Shown one piece after another: positions 1 to 6,727 of a stretch of 64,000 nt of DNA (its first letter is position 1; each line of letters opens with the position of its first letter). The notes beneath the pieces are model-generated. The model was not told the origin of the DNA. It saw nothing but the letters and a program-made list of their open reading frames with translations, and searched no databases. The stretch is from Pedobacter sp. ISL-64 (GTDB taxonomy: Bacteria > Bacteroidota > Bacteroidia > Sphingobacteriales > Sphingobacteriaceae): positions 1 through 64,000 of the forward strand of contig NZ_JAGGPU010000020.1 in the NCBI RefSeq assembly GCF_018613605.1. The letters are read 5' to 3'. A program made the translations under genes and the position numbers.

Positions 1-276
1 TAGCGTCTCGCTGAGACCTTTTGTTTAGTCTATTATTTTGTGCTTTAAGAATTAATAATACGTATGCAGCCCATTCCTAGCGCAAGTCTCCTATGTTTAC
101 AAAAGTTTAAATTCGTAAATATAATTGAAAAAAGATGAGAGCACATGCAAGTCTAAATAACTATCAAGTATATTGTCACTAAGATCAAGCCATGCGCTAG
201 GAATGGGCTGCATACGTATTATTAATTCTTAAAGCACAAAATAATAGACTAAACAAAAGGTCTCAGCGAGACGCTA
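1..276. repeat. Perfect 84-bp-arm inverted repeat
   Basis: Positions 1-84 are the exact reverse complement of 193-276, with a 108-nt AT-rich centre (85-192) that has no convincing ORF. Each arm carries its own small dyad (GTCTC-GCT-GAGAC at 5-17 and 260-272). The left arm starts at the window edge, so the repeat may be longer. The left arm also contains CTAGCGCAAG (77-86), the reverse of a motif found at toxin cassette edges further right. It could be a miniature transposable element or an invertible segment; no transposase lies inside it. Confidence 0.9.
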
Positions 277-289
277 AGACCAGATTGGG

Positions 290-320
290 TATCTAATTGC
301 AATCCGCTTGGACTAGCAGG
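290..320 (+). repeat. Solitary right end of the RAYT element
   Basis: This stretch matches the last ~30 bp of the RAYT element at 1676-2428 with one change (CGCTTGGACTAGCAGG instead of CGCTCGGACTAGCAGG). The left part of the element is missing and is replaced by the inverted repeat at 1-276. It lies less than 20 bp from the stop codon of the immunity gene at 339-791, the same placement relative to an immunity gene as other copies. Confidence 0.75.
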
Positions 321-338
321 GGAGAAAAAATACATTAT

Positions 339-791
339 TTAAAGATATTTTTCTAAGATTTGCTTCTTTAAAAAATCCAAGAAATCATTAGCATACTTTT
401 CATTACTAGGTAGTTTATACACAGGAGCTTCGCCATTTTCGTCGATCTTTAGCAAATCAAAAAAAAATGTCTCACCTACATCATTACTCATTATCGATAA
501 CTGCGTAGAATTAATAAACCCATTTTTCCTATCAAGCTTATTTATATATACTATATCGCCACCAGGAATATCCTCATCTTCCGAATTATAAATGCTGAAT
601 ATTTCATCTCCATAAATTTCCCCGCCAAAATAATGCTTTAGCCACCATATATATGATGGTGGAAACACTACATTTAATCTCCTCTCCGCGCTCAAGATTT
701 CTTCATCTGAAACTCCATCGCCATATTCTGCAAAATTTAATATTTCAGAATTATCTTCAATAAGGTTTTTTATTTCTTCAAATTTATCCAT
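339..791 (-). CDS. SMI1/KNR4 (SUKH)-type immunity protein
   Basis: This 150-residue protein has the usual length and layout of a SUKH-fold immunity protein. An N-terminal helix is followed by VSDEEILSAERRLNVVFPPSY (as ...EEI...E..L...FPPSY, residues about 27-47), then WWLKHYFGG, and later a DVGETFFFDL strand segment. SUKH proteins bind and neutralise nuclease-type toxin domains of polymorphic toxin systems. The gene starts two bases after the stop codon of a truncated toxin tip (793-955) and was presumably co-translated with it. Its cognate toxin is now only a stub, so it may serve as an orphan immunity gene. Family assignment is confident; the target is unknown. Confidence 0.8.
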   Translation of the reverse strand: MDKFEEIKNLIEDNSEILNFAEYGDGVSDEEILSAERRLNVVFPPSYIWWLKHYFGGEIYGDEIFSIYNSEDEDIPGGDIVYINKLDRKNGFINSTQLSIMSNDVGETFFFDLLKIDENGEAPVYKLPSNEKYANDFLDFLKKQILEKYL

Positions 792-792
792 G

Positions 793-955
793 TTATTTTT
801 TTAGTTTGAAATCCAACGATCTATTCTCCCAATAAGCCTTTTTCCATTTATCAAAAAGTTGTCTATTTATACCTGAACCTGTAGTATTAGGATTTATATG
901 CAAAATCTTAGAATATTTTTTATGAAATGTTTCCGTCACTTCAGCTACTCCTGCC
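793..955 (-). pseudogene. 5'-truncated RHS toxin tip (C-terminal ~54 residues)
   Basis: An open minus-strand frame runs without a start from the left end of the RAYT derivative (about 956) to TAA at 793-795. It encodes a hydrophilic tail with HINPNTTGSGINRQ and FDKWKKAYWENRS. Its position immediately before a SUKH immunity gene, with a 1-nt gap, and its abrupt beginning at the mobile element mark it as the remaining end of a toxin. I cannot assign the nuclease family from so short a piece. Confidence 0.65.
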
Positions 956-1233
956 CCCAAGCTGGTGCGAGCTTGTAGCTCGTATCCAAATTAACTTAAA
1001 TTATATCAATTTCTAACAACCCCTTTCTCCAGAAAAATCTATTGCGCTGCTATACCTCACAATGGTAATCTGCTGTTACAAAGCCTGCCTCAACTGGATT
1101 GTTATATCTTGAAAATTATGAAAGTTTAGGATTGCGACCTTCTAAATTTAGAACTATGGCTTTTTTATATTGGTACGAGTTAAAAACTCGCACCAGCACA
1201 ATTTATCTAATTACAATCCACTCGGACTAGCAG
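956..1233 (-). mobile_element. RAYT-derived miniature element, copy A
   Basis: This 278-bp element has the left end CCCAAGCTGGTGCGAG, the last ~40 codons of the RAYT gene, and then an internal deletion joining it to the right-hand ~130 bp ending GGACTAGCAG. It cannot encode transposase. Both ends contain short hairpins (GAGC-ttgta-GCTC on the left, CGAGTT-aaa-AACTCG on the right) of the kind REP transposases recognise. It separates the truncated toxin at 793-955 from the next immunity gene, whose 3' end runs into it. Confidence 0.85.
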
Positions 1234-1594
1234 AGGCTAGTGAGGGAAATTCATTTTGATGTAACTTTATCCAAGCTGTTTCTTCCTCTGAAATCTTACT
1301 ATTTAAAGGATGTTCTGAATAATCTTTTATGACCCCCAAACACTCTTTTTTTAATTGATTATTGGGATTCCCATAATCATATATTATATGAGCTGCCCAT
1401 AGGGGAACAAAATATTGGCTCTCTCTAAAGAAATATGCAAACTCTTCAATTTCATTACTATGAAGATATTCCACTCCAATGTCAATTAATAGCTGGTAAT
1501 CCAAGTCCTGATAATTAATTGGATTGGATGGAGTAATCCCTTTAAAATAGTTCACTTTGCATTGCAATAAAAAGCGATCGCCTTTGTTATTCAT
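1211..1594 (-). CDS. Putative orphan immunity protein, 3' end fused to RAYT element
   Basis: This 127-residue soluble protein matches no family I recognise. It is acidic and aromatic-rich, with segments such as EYLHSNEIEEFAYFF. It starts 7 bp after the stop of a truncated toxin tip (1602-1675), so by position it is an immunity gene. The last ~7 codons come from the right end of RAYT copy A, so the native C-terminus has been replaced. Function is inferred from context only; the altered tail may or may not matter. Confidence 0.6.
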   Translation of the reverse strand: MNNKGDRFLLQCKVNYFKGITPSNPINYQDLDYQLLIDIGVEYLHSNEIEEFAYFFRESQYFVPLWAAHIIYDYGNPNNQLKKECLGVIKDYSEHPLNSKISEEETAWIKLHQNEFPSLASASPSGL

Positions 1595-1601
1595 TATTTT
1601 A

Positions 1602-1675
1602 TTATTTAACTTTATTTATAGTGACTCCTGGCGCATTTTTAGGTATCCCGTTAACAATACCTTCCGTAGTGCCAC
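1602..1675 (-). pseudogene. Stub of an RHS toxin tip (~24 residues)
   Basis: Minus-strand frame entering from the RAYT element and ending TAA at 1602-1604. It encodes GGTTEGIVNGIPKNAPGVTI followed by NKVK. It sits directly before the immunity gene at 1211-1594, in the arrangement seen for every tip in this array. Too short for family assignment. Confidence 0.5.
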
Positions 1676-2428
1676 CCCAAGCTGGTGCGAGCTTGTAGCT
1701 CGTATCCAAATTAACTTAAATTATATCAATTTCTAATAAACCCTTTTCTCCAGAAAAATCTATTGCACTACTATACTTCCAATGGTAATCTTCTGTTACA
1801 AAGCCTGCCTCAACCGGATTGTTGTGAATATAATCGACTTTTTGATCAATTACTTCATTTGACCACAGCTCAATAGGCTTGTTATGCTCTTGCCAAAACT
1901 GGCCATTTGTTATATTACTGTTTTTCTCTCCTGCTCGTTTAAACATCCAAAGCAGCCACTCTTTTCTGCTTTCTTGTATATTTTCACTAATCTCCTTTTG
2001 AAGCTTCTTGGATGTGTGTACTTTGAAATCGCGTAGTACATCGCCTGGATTATTATTTTTTGCACTAAATATTAAATGTACATGGCTAGGCATTATGCAC
2101 CAGCAATAAACTTCCATGCCTTTACTTTTTCGACAATAATCTAAACTCTCTATCAAAATGTTAAAATATTGTAACCTAACAAAAACATCAATCCAATACA
2201 CAGTTGCAAAGCTGACAAAATATAGTCCCTCTTTGTTATAAAACTTATACTTTCTGCTCATTTTGTTCCGTTATCTAATTTATAGCAATTTAGATAATCT
2301 ATGATTATTATGTCTCGAAAATTATGAAAGTTTAGGATTGCCATTTTCTAAATTTTAAAACTATGGTACGAGTTAAAAACTCGCACCAGCACAAATTTAT
2401 CTAATTGCAATCCGCTCGGACTAGCAGG
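1676..2428 (-). mobile_element. Complete REP-associated tyrosine transposase (RAYT) element
   Basis: About 753 bp from CCCAAGCTGGTGCGAG to GGACTAGCAGG, containing an intact RAYT gene (1716-2261) and hairpin-forming ends. The same ends bound the deletion derivatives at 956-1233, 3197-3484 and 5656-5936, so this copy is the probable source of transposase for them. Its insertion has cut a toxin tip on the left (1602-1675) and the Myb-like gene on the right (2432-2575). Confidence 0.85.
1716..2261 (-). CDS. REP-associated tyrosine transposase (Y1 HUH nuclease)
   Basis: This 181-residue single-stranded-DNA transposase belongs to the IS200-like Y1 superfamily, RAYT branch. The HUH metal-binding motif is H60-V-H62 in MPSHVHLIF. 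The catalytic tyrosine is probably Y144 in KVDYIHNNPVEAG, a signature of this family. Both are intact and the length is typical. Such enzymes cleave and join hairpin-tipped DNA ends, and small REP hairpins flank this gene on both sides. The 3' end of the gene lies within the left end shared by all miniature derivatives. Confidence 0.92.
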   Translation of the reverse strand: MSRKYKFYNKEGLYFVSFATVYWIDVFVRLQYFNILIESLDYCRKSKGMEVYCWCIMPSHVHLIFSAKNNNPGDVLRDFKVHTSKKLQKEISENIQESRKEWLLWMFKRAGEKNSNITNGQFWQEHNKPIELWSNEVIDQKVDYIHNNPVEAGFVTEDYHWKYSSAIDFSGEKGLLEIDII

Positions 2429-2431
2429 CGA

Positions 2432-2575
2432 CAGCCATGGACAACCCAAGAAGACAGCCTGTTGTTAAAGCATTTTAATGAAGGCAACAAAATCTCCGAC
2501 CTGACCAGACTGCACGGACGATCCTATGGAGCCATAAAAGCAAGGCTAATCAAACTCGAAATGCTGGAAAAGTAA
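2432..2575 (+). pseudogene. 5'-truncated Myb-like small regulator (last 47 codons)
   Basis: The frame begins at the RAYT right end with QPWTTQEDSLLLKHFNEG and ends with SYGAIKARLIKLEMLEK and TAA. It is the C-terminal helix-turn-helix part of the 104-106 residue protein present intact at 6045, 9508 and 17595. The first ~58 codons are gone. It shows that the integrative element described below once reached this far left. Confidence 0.88.
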
Positions 2576-2577
2576 AA

Positions 2578-2601
2578 AGCCCGGCACAAATACGCCAGGC
2601 T
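2578..2601 (+). terminator. Candidate terminator after Myb-like remnant
   Basis: AGCCCGGC and GCCAGGCT (2578-2585, 2594-2601) form an imperfect stem followed by AAAATTATTTT. The same stem follows the intact gene copy at 6045-6362, which supports a functional role. The T-run is weak. Confidence 0.45.
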
Positions 2602-2651
2602 AAAATTATTTTAAACACAAGTCAGCCAGCTCACAAGCCTTCACACGAAGA

Positions 2652-2661
2652 CTTGCGCTAG
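2652..2661. repeat. Cassette-edge motif CTTGCGCTAG, copy 1
   Basis: CTTGCGCTAG lies exactly where the element backbone (Myb-like gene plus about 75 bp) meets the 3' end of the immunity gene at 2658-3065. The same ten bases occur at 3713-3722 and 6422-6431 beside other immunity genes, and inverted at 77-86. It may be a recombination boundary between backbone and cargo. Confidence 0.55.
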
Positions 2662-3065
2662 TGATGATTTCTTTTTTTAAAAGGGTATAAAAAAAATAGC
2701 ATTATAAAGATCATAAATATATCAAAAACGAAGATTAATGCTCTTGGAGTATTATAACCATTTAAATATGCTTTAGTCTTTGTATATGAAATTACTATAT
2801 CTTTATGATTACTCCTCAATTCTTTTGCATCGTAATTATTCAGACTCACACTGTCCACCTTTAATTGATTTAATAACTTATTATAATAAGTAAACTGAAC
2901 GATAGCTTTATCATGTCCCTCACCTAGAATAATACTTTTAATTTCACCTACGCTAGCTCTTCGAATTATATAAAACTTACAGTTTGAATATAAATCATAT
3001 GTAAAGCCAATTAGTATAATCGACGCTACAATCTTAACAATAATTCCACTAAAAGATTTTTGCAT
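2658..3065 (-). CDS. Two-helix membrane immunity protein (putative)
   Basis: This 135-residue protein has a hydrophobic segment at about residues 7-27 and another at about 106-128, with a soluble domain between them, like DUF3592-type membrane proteins. Its start codon overlaps the stop of a truncated toxin tip (TAATG, 3063-3067), which indicates translational coupling to a toxin. A membrane location suggests the lost toxin acted at the envelope, but this is inference. No close family is recognised. Confidence 0.65.
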   Translation of the reverse strand: MQKSFSGIIVKIVASIILIGFTYDLYSNCKFYIIRRASVGEIKSIILGEGHDKAIVQFTYYNKLLNQLKVDSVSLNNYDAKELRSNHKDIVISYTKTKAYLNGYNTPRALIFVFDIFMIFIMLFFLYPFKKRNHH

Positions 3066-3196
3066 TATTTATTTTTTAAATGATCGTTGTACTTATCGGA
3101 TAAATAGTCTAAACCACCTTTTAGCATTAAGCTTTCACCAAATTTCTCTGTTGATTTAAGACTGTTCCTAGCGCCTCGAGTCACATCGTCATAACC
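3065..3196 (-). pseudogene. 5'-truncated RHS toxin tip (~44 residues)
   Basis: Open minus-strand frame from the left end of RAYT copy C to TAA at 3065-3067, encoding GGYDDVTRGARNSLKSTEKF and then GESLMLKGGLDYLSDKYNDH. It is coupled to the membrane immunity gene by a one-base overlap. The upstream part was lost where the RAYT derivative sits. Toxin class unknown. Confidence 0.6.
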
Positions 3197-3484
3197 CCCA
3201 AGCTGGTGCGAGCTTGTAGCTCGTAACCAAATTAACTTAAATTATATCAATTTCTAATAAACCCTTTTCTCTAGAAAAATCTATTGCACTACTATACTTC
3301 CAACGGTAATCTTCCGTTACAAACCCTGCCTCAACTAGCTGGTTGTAAATATACCATGTCTCGAAAATATGAAATTTAGGATTGCAACTTTCTAAATTTA
3401 GAACTATGGCTTTTTTATATTGGTACGAGTTAAAAACTCGCACCAGCACAATTTATCTAATTACAATCCACTCGGACTAGCAGG
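3197..3484 (-). mobile_element. RAYT-derived miniature element, copy C
   Basis: A 288-bp deletion derivative with the same ends as the complete RAYT element at 1676-2428. It retains the last codons of the transposase gene (VEAGFVTEDY and onward). It is directly followed by a partial right end (3486-3578), and the same composite recurs at 5656-6030. Confidence 0.85.
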
Positions 3485-3485
3485 C

Positions 3486-3578
3486 GATTGCCATTTTCTA
3501 AATTTTAAAACTATGGTACGAGTTAAAAACTCGCACCAGCACAAATTTATCTAATTGCAATCCGCTCGGACTAGCAGG
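3486..3578 (-). mobile_element. Solitary RAYT right end, copy D
   Basis: About 93 bp matching the right end of the complete RAYT element from GATTGCCATTTTC to GGACTAGCAGG, without a left end. The junction with copy C (GCAGGCGATTGCC) is identical to that between copies E and F at 5936-5938. The following 3579-3747 holds a hairpin (TTGCCATA/TATGGCAA, 3615-3636), the edge motif at 3713 and no gene. Confidence 0.8.
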
Positions 3579-3712
3579 GGGGGCTCAGTGCAACATAATG
3601 TAATGGTGTTTTAATTGCCATACCTTTTTATGGCAAAGCGATCATTCATTTACGATAATTGATAAGATAAGTTACTAATTAATGTTAATATCCTTAACTT
3701 AATGACATTGGA

Positions 3713-3722
3713 CTTGCGCTAG
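3713..3722. repeat. Cassette-edge motif CTTGCGCTAG, copy 2
   Basis: Same ten bases as 2652-2661, here followed by TGAGGGGCTAGCGAGG and, 26 bp later, the stop of the immunity gene at 3748-4188. A shortened version (GGCTAGTGAGGG) sits at 1235-1246 beside another immunity gene. Confidence 0.5.
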
Positions 3723-3747
3723 TGAGGGGCTAGCGAGGAAAATTCTC

Positions 3748-4188
3748 TTAACTTTCCTCGCAACGAATATATTCTATCGACAATTTTGCCTGACTTAAGA
3801 CAGCAATTATATTTTTCAGATACCATGTTAAGTCGGTTATATCAGTATTCAAGATTGTCTTCCGATTTAAATCGGCAATGAACACAATCTTTTCTAATTT
3901 TGGATAGAATAAAGCACTAACTCCAATAGATACATCTTTAGCAAAAAGGGCAATACCAATTAATTCCTGTAACTTTTCTTTTTCCCTTATTTGTGCATAC
4001 ACAGTTTCAATTTCTGTTATTGGCGAGTATTCCCAACCAAAATCAGTGTCTCTGAGTGGTAGAAATCTGATAACATTGTACTCATTGATACTCCATCCAG
4101 ACAATTGAAACATATCAATCAAAGAAAGAACATCCTTATTTAATGGGTTATTATTAACACCAAATTCAATACTTGCAATTTTTGACAT
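3748..4188 (-). CDS. Putative immunity protein for the PD-(D/E)XK tip
   Basis: This 146-residue soluble protein has no family I recognise. It begins MSKIASIEFGVNNNP and contains a conserved-looking WSINEYNVIRFLPLRDTDFGW segment (aromatic and charged, residues about 32-52). The start codon overlaps the stop of the nuclease tip upstream (TAATG, 4186-4190), the classic toxin-immunity coupling. It should bind and neutralise that tip in the cytoplasm. Confidence 0.65.
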   Translation of the reverse strand: MSKIASIEFGVNNNPLNKDVLSLIDMFQLSGWSINEYNVIRFLPLRDTDFGWEYSPITEIETVYAQIREKEKLQELIGIALFAKDVSIGVSALFYPKLEKIVFIADLNRKTILNTDITDLTWYLKNIIAVLSQAKLSIEYIRCEES

Positions 4189-5081
4189 TATTCTTTTACA
4201 TTTTCAAAATATTCGATTCCTTTCTTTTTGAAGAAATCTTTAAATTCTTGAGAGATCGATTTTTCCGAATAGACTTGAAAAATTTTTCCATTTTGATTAG
4301 AAATTGATTTTTTCTGTCCAAATGTCGACTTCCATTTACTAGGGTCTTTGGACGCAACATTCTCCCAAAAGTTGCCTCCTTTTGCTTCATACCAAACATT
4401 TCCAAAAGCACCATCAAGCTCCCTACCACCACTGGTGAAGCTTCCAGTGCCCCCAAGTTTTTTAACTAGAAGAGCCTCAAAATCTGCTCCAATTTTATTA
4501 GAAATATTCAATCGCGGCTTAGGCATAGGCCATAACCTTGATCCAAGTCCCGAAAGTCCGCCGCTAGGACTTTCTCCTTCAGCCTCCATTGTATTGAAAA
4601 CACCAATAAACATTCCTGTCCTGGCTTTCTGATCAGAGTTACTCCAACTCCACCCACCATAATTTGATGGGCCGCCGTGAGCTTCAGCACTCTTCATATC
4701 CTTTTCAGAAGTGAATGTCCAGGTAAAATTATCTGTCTGCTGCCCGTTACCATCTAACCCATAAGTTACTGGAGCGACTCCACTGACAATATATTCTTTT
4801 CTAGGATTTGAAACCGTTGTTGTGCGAGTCTTGAACCAACTTGTCCAAGTTGGGTCCCATGAAGACGTAGTCTCAACAAAATTCTCAACTTTACCAGGTT
4901 TCAACCAAGGTTTGCCATCACCAGTTCTAACTAAAGTATAATGAAACTTTTCTTGACCATCCACATCGATCGCCTGTATTGGCGTATTACTCGCAAACTG
5001 GTAAGGTGTCAACTCTGGATATTCCTTAGTTATCGGATCCACGCTCAGAAACTTTCCTATCCTCGGGTCATAGATCCGCAT
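4188..5081 (-). CDS. Orphan RHS C-terminus with restriction-endonuclease-fold toxin tip
   Basis: This 297-residue piece starts in the RHS core (MRIYDPRIGKFLSVDP at residues 1-16, YPELTPYQFASNTP next), continues through a variable linker and ends in a toxin domain of about 100 residues. That domain carries E202, D223 and E232-A-K234 (GRELDG ... WYEAKGG), the layout of a PD-(D/E)XK nuclease, so the likely activity is DNA or RNA cleavage. It is coupled to the immunity gene at 3748. It was the end of a complete rhs gene: the core continues upstream to 5655, but a 55-bp insertion (5089-5143) breaks the frame. Whether this fragment is translated alone, from ATG at 5081 or another start, is unknown. 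Confidence 0.75.
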   Translation of the reverse strand: MRIYDPRIGKFLSVDPITKEYPELTPYQFASNTPIQAIDVDGQEKFHYTLVRTGDGKPWLKPGKVENFVETTSSWDPTWTSWFKTRTTTVSNPRKEYIVSGVAPVTYGLDGNGQQTDNFTWTFTSEKDMKSAEAHGGPSNYGGWSWSNSDQKARTGMFIGVFNTMEAEGESPSGGLSGLGSRLWPMPKPRLNISNKIGADFEALLVKKLGGTGSFTSGGRELDGAFGNVWYEAKGGNFWENVASKDPSKWKSTFGQKKSISNQNGKIFQVYSEKSISQEFKDFFKKKGIEYFENVKE

Positions 5082-5088
5082 CCCGTAA

Positions 5089-5143
5089 CCGAGGCGCTGC
5101 CGAGCTCATGAACGCCTATGAAATTATAAAAGAAAGTGAATAA
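5089..5143. other. 55-bp insertion breaking the orphan rhs core
   Basis: Alignment to the complete rhs gene (19440-19455) shows 55 extra bases between CCCGTAA and TCCTGCTGG, flanked by a repeated TAA. The insertion shifts the frame and adds a stop. On the plus strand it reads as a possible protein end (AAELMNAYEIIKESE-stop), perhaps filler DNA captured from another gene. Confidence 0.7.
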
Positions 5144-5655
5144 TCCTGCTGGTTTCCTGCTCCTTTCACCTCATTATCGTTCTCCTTACCGTTAAAACCA
5201 TAACGGTAGGCGGGGTTACTGTCTAAAGTATAACTTCTGCCAGGCATTTGTCCACCAAAGGCATAATAATCGTTGGCATTAATTACGTTAGACTCAAAAG
5301 GAGCGTTATCGTTTTTCCGAACATCATTAATCACCACCATGGTATTGCCCAAATGGTTGCTTAACTCAAAGAACTTTTTGCCATAGGTACCCCATTGCTG
5401 GTTACCTGTACTTAAAACGGCACTTGCTAAGTTAATCTTTGGCCGCCACATTCCCAAACGGCTACTGCCATATAAAGTTTGCTCCTGCCAATGAATGCTT
5501 CCGCCTTCATTATCGTAAACCGCTAAGTTATTGCCCTGTGCATCGCGTACATAATAGGTATTAAGGTTATTGCTTGTTTTACTTACCCGGTTGCCTGATG
5601 GATCGTAACTATAGATAATGTTTCCATTACCACCCTTATCAATTAAACGGATTTT
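5116..5655 (-). pseudogene. RHS core fragment, YD-repeat to hyperconserved region
   Basis: From the RAYT left end at 5656 a minus-strand frame encodes IRLIDKGG, YSYDPSGNRVSK, YYVRDAQGNNLAVYD, GSSRLGMWRP, FFELSNHLGN and YYAFGGQMPGRSY, then stops at 5116 in the 55-bp insertion. Every block is near-identical to residues about 2600-2790 of the complete RHS protein. With 4188-5081 it makes about 490 codons of a decayed second rhs gene or displaced core. The cut at GATTTTCC is exactly where RAYT copy E begins. Confidence 0.88.
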
Positions 5656-5936
5656 CCCAAGCTGGTGCGAGCTTGTAGCTCGTATCCAAATTAACTTAAA
5701 TTATATCAATTTCTAATAAACCCCTTTCTCCAGAAAAATCTATTGCACTGCTATACCTCACAATGGTAATCTGCTGTTACAAAGCCTGCCTCAACTGGAT
5801 TGTTGTGTCTCGAAAATTATGAAAGTTTAGGATTGCGACCTTCTAAATTTTAGAACTATAGCTTTTTTATATTGGTACGAGTTAAAAACTCGCACCAGCA
5901 CAATTTATCTAATTGTAATCCGCTCGGACTAGCAGG
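5656..5936 (-). mobile_element. RAYT-derived miniature element, copy E
   Basis: A 281-bp deletion derivative with the standard ends. It truncates the rhs core fragment to its left in window coordinates. It is followed one base later by a partial right end (copy F), reproducing the composite at 3197-3578. Confidence 0.85.
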
Positions 5937-5937
5937 C

Positions 5938-6030
5938 GATTGCCATTTTCTAAATTTTAAAACTATGGTACGAGTTAAAAACTCGCACCAGCACAAATTT
6001 ATCTAATTGCAATCCGCTCGGACTAGCAGG
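5938..6030 (-). mobile_element. Solitary RAYT right end, copy F
   Basis: About 93 bp from GATTGCCATTTTC to GGACTAGCAGG. It is inserted in the end of an XRE regulator gene: the bases straight after it (CAATGTAAACCC) match the final codons and spacer of the intact XRE copies at 9493-9507 and 17580-17594. Confidence 0.8.
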
Positions 6031-6044
6031 GGCAATGTAAACCC

Positions 6045-6362
6045 ATGCAGGATAACAACGTACATATGGAAGTACTGGAGCAGCTGGCCGCAGGTGTTGA
6101 CCCTGCAACCGGAGAGGTTTTCCCTCCCGACAGCCCTTATCAGCAAGGGCCCGTAATCAGGGCGCTTTACTTTGCAATCACCGAACTTAAAGTTTTAGCA
6201 GTTAAGGGAAAACAGGGACAGCCATGGACACCATCAGAAGATGAGCTGTTGGTAAAACAGTTTAACGAAGGGATTAAGATAACCGAACTCGCTAAACTGC
6301 ATGGACGCTCTTATGGCGCAATTAAAGCAAGGCTTCTTAAACTCGGAATGCTGGAAAAGTAA
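6045..6362 (+). CDS. Small Myb-like helix-turn-helix protein, copy 2
   Basis: This 105-residue protein has an N-terminal part (residues 1-50: AAGVDPATGEVFPPDSPYQQ then a helix) and a C-terminal Myb/SANT-like helix-turn-helix (about 57-103: GQPWTPSEDELLVKQF ... ELAKLHGRSYGAIKARLLKL). Such a domain is expected to bind DNA. Its XRE partner has been lost to a RAYT insertion, but this gene is intact and ends in a terminator-like stem. Start at ATG 6045 matches the MQDNN start in the other copies. Role inferred: regulator or recombination directionality factor of the integrative element. Confidence 0.78.
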   Translation: MQDNNVHMEVLEQLAAGVDPATGEVFPPDSPYQQGPVIRALYFAITELKVLAVKGKQGQPWTPSEDELLVKQFNEGIKITELAKLHGRSYGAIKARLLKLGMLEK

Positions 6363-6363
6363 A

Positions 6364-6384
6364 AGCCCGGCACAAGGCCAGGCT
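6364..6384 (+). terminator. Candidate terminator after Myb-like gene
   Basis: AGCCCGGC (6364-6371) and GCCAGGCT (6377-6384) form a stem with a 5-nt loop, followed by AGTATTATTTT. The stem is conserved at 2578-2601. Confidence 0.5.
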
Positions 6385-6421
6385 AGTATTATTTTAAAGC
6401 ACAAACACTGTTACACTTATG

Positions 6422-6431
6422 CTTGCGCTAG
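6422..6431. repeat. Cassette-edge motif CTTGCGCTAG, copy 3
   Basis: Third exact copy, overlapping the stop codon region of the immunity gene at 6428-6727 and about 60 bp after the Myb-like gene. The spacing to that gene is similar to copy 1 at 2652. Confidence 0.55.
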
Positions 6432-6727
6432 AAATCGCTTAAACTAGAGGGATATTTTCCAGTCGCTTTGATTGACAGTAAAAAATTCTCAGCTTCAATC
6501 CTATCTTTAAAAAAGTAATCATATAAAGAAAAATCAAGTTCGGGTTCTTTACTTACCGTTGCAACTCTTACATCATCTGAAGATAAGGCTAGAGTCAATT
6601 TATATGATTCGCTAGGAAAACAATCAATATCCATAAATACTAAATCTTCTTTAAAGTAGTCTATGTAAGTTATACTATCAGAGAAAATATCTCTGACGAA
6701 ACCTTCAAAATATTTAAGATCTATCAT
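6428..6727 (-). CDS. Small putative immunity protein
   Basis: This 99-residue acidic protein (MIDLKYFEGFVRDIFSDSIT ...) has no recognisable family. Its start overlaps the stop of the toxin tip upstream by four bases (ATGA, 6724-6727), the usual toxin-immunity coupling. The high acidic content fits a protein that binds a basic nuclease surface, but that is inference. Confidence 0.6.
   Translation of the reverse strand: MIDLKYFEGFVRDIFSDSITYIDYFKEDLVFMDIDCFPSESYKLTLALSSDDVRVATVSKEPELDFSLYDYFFKDRIEAENFLLSIKATGKYPSSLSDF

Noticed and set aside
3237..3449. 70-codon ORF in RAYT derivative C
   Set aside because: It is the tail of the transposase gene joined to the right end by deletion, with no HUH motif or catalytic tyrosine; annotated as part of the element.
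1..6030. CRISPR array from repeated ~30-bp motifs
   Set aside because: The repeats are the ends of RAYT elements, irregularly spaced with genes between; there are no uniform spacers or cas genes.
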